Translations under genes and position numbers: made by a program | Notes under the pieces: generated by a model | What the model was told of the DNA's origin: nothing | The model's input: the letters and a program-made list of their open reading frames with translations, nothing else | Databases searched by the model: none | Assembly: GCA_016793305.1 (NCBI GenBank) | Contig: JAEUHU010000342.1 | Coordinates: forward strand, 1 to 9,336 | Reading direction: 5' to 3' | DNA: 9,336 bases | Source of the DNA: Planctomycetota bacterium | GTDB taxonomy: Bacteria > Planctomycetota > UBA1135 > UBA2386 | Part shown: positions 1-9,336 of the stretch, piece after piece | How positions within the stretch are numbered: the stretch's first letter is position 1 | How the letters are laid out: every line of letters begins with the position of its first letter

Positions 1-2609
<2,609 letters not shown>

Positions 2610-2611
<2 letters not shown>

Positions 2612-2650
2612 CCAGACGGGACTCCGACCAGACGGACGGTGCGGTCCGTC
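2610..2650 (+). repeat. Short direct repeat and 7-bp inverted repeat after gyrB
   Basis: The 10-mer GACCAGACGG occurs at 2610-2619 and again at 2626-2635. The second copy runs into a perfect 7-bp inverted repeat, GACGGAC (2631-2637) and GTCCGTC (2644-2650), with a 6-base loop. No T-run follows, so it is not a standard intrinsic terminator. It could be an RNA processing or stability element, or chance in GC-rich DNA. Confidence 0.35.
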
Positions 2651-2666
2651 GGCCACGTTCCGCCCC

Positions 2667-2690
2667 GCGAGCCCCGGCTCGTGTTCCCTT
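2667..2690 (+). terminator. Weak candidate terminator between gyrB and the MCE gene
   Basis: CGAGC (2668-2672) and GCTCG (2677-2681) form a 5-bp GC-rich stem with a 4-base loop, followed by a modest T-containing tract (TGTTCCCTT). It lies just before the ribosome binding site of the next gene, so it could instead tune that gene's translation. The stem is short and the T-tract is broken, so confidence is low. Confidence 0.25.
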
Positions 2691-2693
2691 CGC

Positions 2694-2698
2694 GAGGA
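2694..2698 (+). promoter_or_regulatory. Shine-Dalgarno site that decides the MCE gene start
   Basis: GAGGA ends 9 bases before ATG 2708. The frame also has an upstream GTG at 2639, but that would add 23 residues with no hydrophobic or family-like character and begin inside the inverted repeat. ATG 2708 places the membrane anchor directly at the N-terminus, as expected for MCE proteins. Confidence 0.7.
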
Positions 2699-2707
2699 CC
2701 CGCTCCG

Positions 2708-4174
2708 ATGCACCGCCTCCGCTACCTGGTCGGGACGTTGACGCTGCTCGCCGCCATCGGCGGGGCGATCTGGATGGTGCGCCTGCTGCGCAACCTCGAC
2801 GACCTGCCCGGGCTGCTGCTGCAGGTCGAGTTCCGCGAAGCGCGTGGCCTGCGGGCCGGTGCCGACGTGCGCTTCCGCGGCGTCACGGTCGGCACGGTGC
2901 GCGCGGTGACGATCGCCGCCGACGGCAGCAAGGCGGTGGCGCACGTGGTGCTGCAGCCGCAGTCGGCCCAGCACGCCTGCGTGAACAGCTCGTTCTGGAT
3001 CGTGACGCCCCGCTTCGGCGGGCTGACCGACGGCGCTTCCGGTCTCGACACGCTGGTGCGCGACTCCTACCTCGCGTTCCACACGCCGAGCGAGAAGGGC
3101 TCGGCGCTGGTGCACGGCAGCCTGCTCGCGGGCCGCGAACGGCCGCCAGCGCTCGCCGAAGCCGAAGGGCTCGAGCCGGTGGCGCACGGCGACCTGTTGA
3201 TGACGCTGCTGGTGCCCGAGAACCACGGGCTGCGCCCCGGCTCGACGGTCGTGTTCCGCGGCGTGACGACCGGCGACGTGCGCGCCGTGCAGCTGGCGCC
3301 GTCGGGCACGCACGTCGAGGTGACGCTGCGCATCCAGAAGAAGCACCGGCAGACGGTCACCGACAAGTCGGTGTTCTGGGTGGCTCGCCCGTACGTCAGT
3401 GGGGCCCTGTTCTCGGGCTTCACGGTGGGCGACGTCGGTTCGCTGCTGACGCCGTTCGTCAGCTACTACTCGGCACCCGGTACCGGCGTGCTGGTCCAGG
3501 ACGGCTATCGAGCGGCGGCGCGAGCGGCCCGGCCCGACAGCGAACCGGCCGCCGTACCGGCGGAGGCCTTGCGCCAGCTGGCGCCGGCAGCGAGTCCCGC
3601 GGGCGACGACGTGGTGCTGGTGCGCATCACCTACTCGGCGATCGAGCGCGACACGTGGAGCCCCGACGATCCGATCCAACGACAGGGCACCGGCGTGCTG
3701 TGCCTCGACCCCAGTGGACGACCGCTGGTGCTCACCGCGCGCAGCCTGGTCGACGGCGGCTACACCGAGCGCGATGCGTTCGGCGGCGACCCGGACATCG
3801 ACGAGGAGCAGTTGAAGGTGCTGCTCGGTTCCGGCGAGGTACTGCGCGCCGGCCGGGTCTGGGTGGATCCGGGTGGCGCCGACCTGGCGGTGTTGGTGCT
3901 GGAAGGCGTGTCGCCCGACCTCGCCGGCACACCGCTCGCGCGCTTGTGGTTCGAAGGGGCGCGCACGGGCGAGCTCCAGCTGCGCACGGCGGGGCCCGAC
4001 GGCCAGCCGTTGCCGCCGGTTCCGATCGACGGCAAGGTCGCCGTCGGGGAACTGCTCGGGGCGGCGGTCGGCGACGGCCAGCGCGTGTTCGGGGTGTTCG
4101 GCCAGCGTCCCGACGCGACGAGCGCCGGCGTCGCGACGTTCGACCTGTTGCCAGCGGACCTGCGCCCGCAGTGA
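2708..4174 (+). CDS. Membrane-anchored MCE-domain protein (PqiB/MlaD-like) with a protease-like C-terminal region
   Basis: Predicted substrate-binding or tunnel-forming component of a lipid transporter, anchored in the inner membrane and exposed to the periplasm; 488 residues. Residues 6-23 form one hydrophobic anchor. Two MCE domains follow. The first covers about 38-125, with FRGVTVG from F56 and FW at 96-97. The second covers about 160-252, with FRGVTTG from F183 and FW at 223-224. The FW and following glycine-rich segments match PqiB/LetB-type MCE repeats. E. coli MlaD has one MCE domain, PqiB three and LetB seven; this protein has two. Residues about 310-470 are unlike MCE proteins. GTGVLCLDPSG (from 327), LTARSLVDG (342-350) and ADLAVLVLEG (D392) follow the strand pattern of trypsin/HtrA-like domains, but the catalytic His position is occupied by S346 and no GNSGG motif is visible. 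The MlaF-MlaE fusion gene starts 4 bases after the stop, so the two products very likely work together. Confidence 0.85.
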   Translation: MHRLRYLVGTLTLLAAIGGAIWMVRLLRNLDDLPGLLLQVEFREARGLRAGADVRFRGVTVGTVRAVTIAADGSKAVAHVVLQPQSAQHACVNSSFWIVTPRFGGLTDGASGLDTLVRDSYLAFHTPSEKGSALVHGSLLAGRERPPALAEAEGLEPVAHGDLLMTLLVPENHGLRPGSTVVFRGVTTGDVRAVQLAPSGTHVEVTLRIQKKHRQTVTDKSVFWVARPYVSGALFSGFTVGDVGSLLTPFVSYYSAPGTGVLVQDGYRAAARAARPDSEPAAVPAEALRQLAPAASPAGDDVVLVRITYSAIERDTWSPDDPIQRQGTGVLCLDPSGRPLVLTARSLVDGGYTERDAFGGDPDIDEEQLKVLLGSGEVLRAGRVWVDPGGADLAVLVLEGVSPDLAGTPLARLWFEGARTGELQLRTAGPDGQPLPPVPIDGKVAVGELLGAAVGDGQRVFGVFGQRPDATSAGVATFDLLPADLRPQ

Positions 4175-4178
4175 CGCC

Positions 4179-5681
4179 ATGACCGCGGCCCTGCAGTTCC
4201 GCAAGTTCGGCTTGGCACACCGGCGCGCCGACGGTGAGGACGTGCTGCTCGCCGACGTCGACCTCGAGTTGTCCGAGCACGGCTTCTTCCTGTTCGTCGG
4301 CGCCAGTGGCGGGGGGAAGTCGTCGTTGCTGCGCATCCTCGCCGGTCTGGTCGAGACGCGCGAACCGGCACCACGGTTGTCCGGCGAACTGCTCGCGTTC
4401 GGCGCCTCGGTCACCGAGGAACATCCCGACTCGTTGCACGGCAAGGTGGCGGCGATCCTGCAGGACGAGGGCCTGCTCGACGAACTGTCGCCGCGCCAGA
4501 ACGTCGAGCTGGCGCTGCGAGCGGCCGATCGCTCGCCACGGCTCGCCGTCGGCTTGTTGGCACAGGTCGGTCTCGAACACGCACCCGAACGCACGGCGCA
4601 GCTGTCCGGCGGCATGCGCAAGCGGCTCGCGGTCGCCCGCGCGCTGGCCCAGTCGCCGCGACTGCTGCTCTGCGACGAGCCGACCGCGGGGCTCGACACC
4701 GATGCCGCGCGCACCATCGCCCAGCTGTTGCGGCAGGCGCACGACCAGGATCGTGAGCGGACGACGCTGATCATCACGCACGACCTGGACGCGTTCTTTG
4801 GGCTCACCGACGGAGTCCTGGTGCTCGATCGGCAGCACCGATCGCTGCGCCTGGAGCGTCCCGACTACCGGCCGACCGCGGCCGAGAACGGTGTTCGAGG
4901 CGGCATCGTCCAGCAGGGCGAGCCGGCGGCGGTGCACGCGCTGCGGCGCCTGCTGCTGCACCTCGCGGCGATCGGCGAGACGTTGCTCGAGTCGCTGCGC
5001 CGGCTGCCGCCGGTCGAACTGGCCCAGGTCGCGCGCACGACGGTGCGCAGCGTGCTGGAGCCGATCCTGTTCGTCGCGGTCGCCGGGGGCGTGATCGGCG
5101 GGCTCGCCACGTTCTTCGCGCTGCGCAACAACCCGGTGCAGGGTGGCTTCGAGTCGGGGCTGCTGACCGGCACCGGCAAGGTCGCGACCGCCGTGCTGGT
5201 GCCGTTGCTGAGCGGCTTCTTCTTCACCGCCCGAATGGTCGCCGGGGCCGCGGCGCGCCTTGGCACGATGAAGCGCACCAACCAGATCGCGGCCCTGCAG
5301 ATGATGGGCATCCGCCCGGCGGACTACCTGTTGACGCCGTTGGTGTTCGGCATGGTCGTGGCGATGCCGCTGGTGACGCTGGCGGGCGTGGTGGCGGCGG
5401 CGGCGGCCGGGTGTGTCGCGGCCCAACTGGTGTCGGGTTTCACGACGGTCGGCTGGGCGACCGCGTGGTTCGCGACCGTCGATCCCCGCGACGCCCTGGT
5501 GGTGCTCGCCAAGACCACGTTGTCCGGCTACCTGATCGCCGTGACCTGCTACCACCTCGGCACCGGGCCCAAGCGCTCGGGTGCGGAGGTCGGCGAGGCG
5601 GTCAACCGGGCGATCGTGATCGGCATGGCGCTGGTGCTCGTGGTGCACGCGGCGCTGACCTTCGTGGTCTACGCGTCCTGA
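4179..5681 (+). CDS. Fused MlaF-MlaE-type ABC transporter (ATPase plus permease in one chain)
   Basis: Predicted inner-membrane ATP-driven lipid transporter; 500 residues in one uninterrupted frame. The N-terminal ABC ATPase (about 1-215) has Walker A GASGGGKSS (41-49), Q-loop Q95, signature LSGGM (142-146), Walker B with D166/E167, and switch H201. An approximately 70-residue, largely helical linker leads to an MlaE-like permease (about 285-500) with five hydrophobic segments near 296-315, 335-357, 384-415, 439-461 and 479-499. The MlaE hallmark is visible as AARLGTM (358-364) followed by IAALQMMGIRPADYLL. The acidic residue of the usual AELGTM motif is replaced by R360. MlaF and MlaE are normally separate proteins forming an F2E2 core; a fused chain could dimerise to the same stoichiometry. 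The start at ATG 4179 has no clear Shine-Dalgarno site, but the preceding stop is 4 bases away, so coupling is likely. The same frame is open further upstream (from 3873), but that overlaps the MCE gene. No MlaB-, MlaC- or MlaA-like gene is in the window. Confidence 0.9.
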   Translation: MTAALQFRKFGLAHRRADGEDVLLADVDLELSEHGFFLFVGASGGGKSSLLRILAGLVETREPAPRLSGELLAFGASVTEEHPDSLHGKVAAILQDEGLLDELSPRQNVELALRAADRSPRLAVGLLAQVGLEHAPERTAQLSGGMRKRLAVARALAQSPRLLLCDEPTAGLDTDAARTIAQLLRQAHDQDRERTTLIITHDLDAFFGLTDGVLVLDRQHRSLRLERPDYRPTAAENGVRGGIVQQGEPAAVHALRRLLLHLAAIGETLLESLRRLPPVELAQVARTTVRSVLEPILFVAVAGGVIGGLATFFALRNNPVQGGFESGLLTGTGKVATAVLVPLLSGFFFTARMVAGAAARLGTMKRTNQIAALQMMGIRPADYLLTPLVFGMVVAMPLVTLAGVVAAAAAGCVAAQLVSGFTTVGWATAWFATVDPRDALVVLAKTTLSGYLIAVTCYHLGTGPKRSGAEVGEAVNRAIVIGMALVLVVHAALTFVVYAS

Positions 5682-5755
5682 CCTGGGCAGGAACGGTCGG
5701 TGCCATCGTCACCGGCGGCTCAAGGCGGGACCGGGCCCGAGCCGATGTGGCCAGC

Positions 5756-6454
5756 GTGAAGGGCATCGAGAAGCTCACTTCGGTCCGCCTGGCCGAGATC
5801 CTCACCGAGCGTGGCGTGATCTCGTCCGAGGTCATCACCGATGCGCTCTACGCCCAGGACCGGCACGGCGAGCCGTTCGTGCAGATCCTGGTCGGCGGTG
5901 GCCACATCACCGAGTGGGACCTCGCCAAGGTGGTCACGGAGCACTTCAGCCTGCCGTTCCTGATGGCGGGCAACTACCAGATCAGCGACGACGCGAAGAA
6001 GCGACTGCCGAAGGAAGTGCTGTTCCAGCACACGATCGTGCCGCTCGACGTGTTCGACGACATCGTCTGCGTGGCGATGCCGGTGATGCTGTCCTTCGAG
6101 GACATCTGCAAGATCCAGAAGGAGACCAACTGCGACATCTACCCGTACGTCGGGTTGATCTCGGAGAACAAGAAGGTCCTGACCGACATCCACAAGGACT
6201 ACCCGCAGTGGCTCGAGGCCGAGGCCAAGCGGCGCGAAGACGAAGCGAAGAAGCGCGCCGCGGCGCCGAGCACGAAGCAGGCGGGGGACTGGATGAGCAT
6301 CTTCGACGCCGGCGACCAGGCGACGAAGGAGCCGAAGAAGAAGTCCGATGCGGCCAAGCCGTCCGGCCTGACGGCGCACCACGCGCCGCTGCCGCCGAAA
6401 CCGGGCCCCGCGGCGAAGCCGCCCCAGATGCCGCCCTCCCCACCGACCAAGTAG
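5756..6454 (+). CDS. Stand-alone GspE/PilB N-terminal (MshEN-like) domain protein with a disordered tail
   Basis: The product has 232 residues from GTG 5756. Residues about 10-150 match the N-terminal domain of type II secretion/type IV pilus ATPases. The first repeat is RLAEILTERGVI...ALYAQ (11-34). The second is ILVGGGHITEWDLAKVVTEHFSLPF (about 44-68). These are followed by a VPLDVFDDIVCVAMP strand pair (95-109) and a final helix pair ending near 150. No ATPase domain follows. The rest (about 154-232) is rich in Lys, Ala, Glu and Pro and looks disordered. MshEN domains can bind cyclic di-GMP, and several motif residues (R11, L12, L16, G20, I22, L31, Q34) are present, although the G after RL is A13. 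The start is uncertain: GTG 5747 is in frame, no ATG fits, and an AAGGCGGGA tract at 5722-5730 is rather distant. The gene lies 74 bases after the transporter fusion on the same strand. Function unknown; a regulatory or adaptor role is inference. Confidence 0.8.
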   Translation: MKGIEKLTSVRLAEILTERGVISSEVITDALYAQDRHGEPFVQILVGGGHITEWDLAKVVTEHFSLPFLMAGNYQISDDAKKRLPKEVLFQHTIVPLDVFDDIVCVAMPVMLSFEDICKIQKETNCDIYPYVGLISENKKVLTDIHKDYPQWLEAEAKRREDEAKKRAAAPSTKQAGDWMSIFDAGDQATKEPKKKSDAAKPSGLTAHHAPLPPKPGPAAKPPQMPPSPPTK

Positions 6455-6477
6455 TGCCGGCTGGGAGGCCCTGCAGT

Positions 6478-6858
6478 TCAGCTGGTGGGTGAACCCCCGG
6501 GGGACTTGCCGTCGGATCGACCGTCGGACGGCTCGTCCGGCAATGGCGAGGACATCGCCTCGTGCGTGAGGTCGCGCAGCGCGCGACCCGGGTCGGCGAG
6601 GGCCGTCGGCACGCTGGCGACGTTCTTGACCTGGCGCTTCGCGTCCTCGATCGACTGCCGGACTTCGCGCAGCGAGTCGTCGCGGTCCATCTGCTCCTTG
6701 AAGTCCTGGAAGCTGCGCTTCAGCTGGGCGACCACGCGGCCCATCTTGCGGCCGGCGTTCGGCAGGTCGCGGCCGTAGAGCAGCAGCCCGATCAGCACCA
6801 GCAGGAACATCTCCTGCCAGCCGAGCGAAGGGAGGAAGGCGAACACGGGGCCGCGCAT
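6478..6858 (-). CDS. tatA: Sec-independent translocase subunit, TatA/TatB family
   Basis: Membrane component of the twin-arginine translocase, which exports folded proteins across the cytoplasmic membrane. The 126-residue product has the MttA/Hcf106 layout. A short N-terminal stretch leads to a single membrane helix (about 12-28, with E16 at its start). The hinge YGRDLP (28-33) follows, then a basic amphipathic helix (NAGRKMGRVVAQLKRSFQDF), and finally a charged, Ser/Pro/Gly-rich tail. The acidic residue in the membrane helix and the LP hinge occur in both TatB and many TatA proteins, so the A/B assignment is not secure. ATG 6858 is chosen because it places the helix near the N-terminus; the frame extends to a TTG at 6906 with basic, non-family sequence. 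No good Shine-Dalgarno site precedes ATG 6858. The gene converges on the MshEN-like gene (23 bases between stops) and diverges from ettA. No tatC is visible. Confidence 0.85.
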   Translation of the reverse strand: MRGPVFAFLPSLGWQEMFLLVLIGLLLYGRDLPNAGRKMGRVVAQLKRSFQDFKEQMDRDDSLREVRQSIEDAKRQVKNVASVPTALADPGRALRDLTHEAMSSPLPDEPSDGRSDGKSPGGSPTS

Positions 6859-6988
6859 CCTAGCCGGCCCGGCGCGCCGACGAAGGGCCACGAATCCGTT
6901 CGGCAACCGCCGCTGCCGTGGCGTTCGCCGGTCCGGAGCGGGGGGCTATGGAACGTGGCGGTCCCGGTCCGTACCCTCCTTCCCCCTC
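6859..6988. promoter_or_regulatory. Divergent intergenic region between the tat gene and ettA
   Basis: This 130-base stretch must hold the start signals of both divergent genes unless the tat gene starts upstream at TTG 6906. On the plus strand, TTCGCC (6924-6929) and TATGGA (6947-6952) are separated by 17 bases and give a poor sigma-70-like promoter (about 3 of 6 matches each). The last 20 bases before ettA are pyrimidine-rich (CCCTCCTTCCCCCTC) with no Shine-Dalgarno site. A short proline-rich ORF lies at 6948-6992 and is listed separately. If the weak promoter is real, transcription would begin inside that ORF, so the two readings compete. Confidence 0.4.
6935..6938 (+). promoter_or_regulatory. 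Possible Shine-Dalgarno site of the ettA upstream ORF
   Basis: GGAG ends 9 bases before ATG 6948, a normal spacing. It is the only ribosome-binding-like tract on the plus strand close to ettA and is 50 bases too far from the ettA ATG to serve it directly. The surrounding sequence is G-rich, so chance is possible. Confidence 0.35.

Positions 6989-6992
<4 letters not shown>
6948..6992 (+). CDS. Possible 14-codon proline-rich leader peptide upstream of ettA
   Basis: ATG 6948 opens a frame encoding MERGGPGPYPPSPS and ends with TGA 6990-6992, which overlaps the ettA start as ATGA. A GGAG lies at proper spacing before it, while ettA itself has no Shine-Dalgarno site, so the short ORF could deliver ribosomes to ettA by coupling. 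Five of the last nine residues are proline, including a PP pair, a composition known to slow ribosomes. Leader-peptide control is established for some antibiotic-resistance ABC-F genes, not for this one. Evidence against: any ORF in this frame would stop here because the second ettA codon begins with A, and the codons are ordinary for GC-rich DNA. Confidence 0.3.
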
Positions 6993-8581
<1,589 letters not shown>

Positions 8582-8605
8582 CGCAAGCAGTCGCCGGCGG
8601 AGCGC

Positions 8606-9262
8606 TCAGCGAACCGGCAGTTCGACCAGCCGGTCGGCGAGCGAGCGACCGAGGTCGGGGTCGTGGGTGACCATCGCCAGCGTCATGCCGCGGCGCTTCA
8701 GGTCGGCGATCACCGAGACGACGTCGGCGGTGCTGTTCGGGTCGAGCGCCGAGGTCGGTTCGTCCAGCAGCAGCACCTCGGGATCGGTCGCGAGTGCTCT
8801 CGCGATGGCGACGCGCTGCGCCTCGCCGCCGGACAGGCGCGCCGGGAAGCGGTCGGCGGCGGCGGCCATGCCGACCTGCGCCAGCAGCTCGCGGGCTCTC
8901 GCTTCGATCGTCGCGCGCTCGGCGCCTCGCACGATGCGCGGGGCGAGGGTGACGTTGTCGAGCACGCTGAGGTGCGGGAACAGCTGGTAGCTTTGGAACA
9001 CCATCGCCGTGCGCCGGCGCAGCTGCAGCGTGCGGCGCTGCCATTCGCCGTGCGGCAGTCCGGCCGGGATCTCCAACGTGTCGCAGCGGAGCGTGCCGGC
9101 GTCGTGGCGTTCCAGCTGGTTCAGCAGGCGCAGCAGCGTGCTCTTGCCGCTGCCGCTGCGGCCCATCAGCACGGTGGTGCGGCCAGGCTCGAGGTCGAGG
9201 TCGAAGCCGGCGAACAGCGTGCGTTCGCCGAAGCGCTTGGTGACACCGCGCAGGGAGATCAT
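8606..9262 (-). CDS. Polar amino-acid ABC importer, ATP-binding subunit (GlnQ/HisP type)
   Basis: Cytoplasmic ATPase that powers uptake of polar amino acids together with an inner-membrane permease and a periplasmic binding protein. The 218-residue product shows Walker A GRSGSGKST (34-42), Q-loop Q90 in VFQSYQLFPHLSVLDNVTLAP (a stretch characteristic of the GlnQ/HisP/ArtP group), signature LSGGE (143-147), Walker B with D167/E168 in LLLDEPTSALDP, and switch H200. Family members usually have about 240 residues; this one ends right after SLADRLVELPVR, without the final glycine-containing strand and C-terminal helix. Its ATG overlaps the stop of the upstream permease gene (ATGA), so they form an operon. 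It converges on ettA with only 24 bases between the stops. The actual substrate cannot be read from this subunit. Confidence 0.92.
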   Translation of the reverse strand: MISLRGVTKRFGERTLFAGFDLDLEPGRTTVLMGRSGSGKSTLLRLLNQLERHDAGTLRCDTLEIPAGLPHGEWQRRTLQLRRRTAMVFQSYQLFPHLSVLDNVTLAPRIVRGAERATIEARARELLAQVGMAAAADRFPARLSGGEAQRVAIARALATDPEVLLLDEPTSALDPNSTADVVSVIADLKRRGMTLAMVTHDPDLGRSLADRLVELPVR

Positions 9263-9336
9263 GCGTGGTCGCGCTCCATCGACCGTTCCCAGCGCCGCGC
9301 CAGGAACGCGAGCGGCAGGCTCATCGCGAGGTAGAG
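9259..9336 (-). CDS. Polar amino-acid ABC importer permease, 3' end only
   Basis: The minus-strand frame from the window edge gives 25 residues ending in TGA (9259-9261): LYLAMSLPLAFLARRWERSM followed by ERDHA. This is the typical end of HisM/GlnP-type permeases: a last membrane helix, then a short basic cytoplasmic tail with the LARRxER pattern. The stop overlaps the ATG of the ATPase gene by ATGA, which supports both the call and translational coupling. The rest of the gene, and any periplasmic binding protein, lie outside the window. Confidence 0.8.
   Translation of the reverse strand, partial: LYLAMSLPLAFLARRWERSMERDHA

Noticed and set aside
2639..2707. Upstream GTG start for the MCE protein, adding 23 residues
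   Set aside because: It lies within the inverted repeat, has no ribosome binding site, and would put a non-hydrophobic stretch before the membrane anchor; ATG 2708 with GAGGA is better.
3732..5648. A 638-codon minus-strand frame opposite the transporter fusion
   Set aside because: Antisense shadow of a gene with complete ABC and MlaE motifs; low-complexity Arg/His/Gln composition.
6494..6503. CCCCCGGGGG palindrome near the end of the tat gene
   Set aside because: It has no loop, lies inside the coding tail (Pro/Gly codons) and lacks a T-tract, so it is not a terminator.

Overview
The window is a GC-rich (roughly two thirds G+C), gene-dense bacterial chromosome segment. Every gene is compact and there are no insertion sequences, tRNAs, rRNAs or CRISPR arrays. 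An MCE/MlaE-type lipid transporter and a Tat component point to a diderm (outer-membrane) organism. The GC content, the gram-negative-type insert in GyrB and an orphan GspE/PilB N-terminal-domain protein with a low-complexity tail would fit Planctomycetota or a myxobacteria-like lineage. That assignment is inference, not something the sequence proves.

Layout, left to right. (1) Positions 1-159 hold the 3' end of a DciA-like (DUF721) gene, overlapping gyrB (152-2611) by 8 bases. (2) A 96-base gap follows with two small inverted repeats and a short direct repeat. (3) Next is a two-gene unit with only 4 bases between the genes. The first (2708-4174) is a membrane-anchored protein with two PqiB-like MCE domains and a C-terminal region resembling a trypsin-like protease fold without its catalytic residues. 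The second (4179-5681) is a single polypeptide fusing an MlaF-like ATPase to an MlaE-like permease. Together they look like a condensed phospholipid transporter. (4) A stand-alone GspE/PilB N-terminal (MshEN-like) domain protein (5756-6454) comes next. (5) A TatA/TatB-family gene (6478-6858, minus strand) converges on it. (6) A 130-base divergent intergenic region leads into ettA (6989-8581), an ABC-F translation factor. A possible 14-codon, proline-rich upstream ORF ends exactly at the ettA start codon. (7) On the minus strand at the right edge lie the ATPase (8606-9262) and the last 25 codons of the permease (9259-9336) of a polar amino-acid ABC importer, overlapping by ATGA.

The points most worth a second look are the MlaF-MlaE fusion, the degenerate protease-like tail on its MCE partner, and the proline-rich leader ORF in front of ettA. 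Most of the long alternative reading frames, including a 1572-codon antisense frame across gyrB and the transporter, are shadows of high-GC codon bias.
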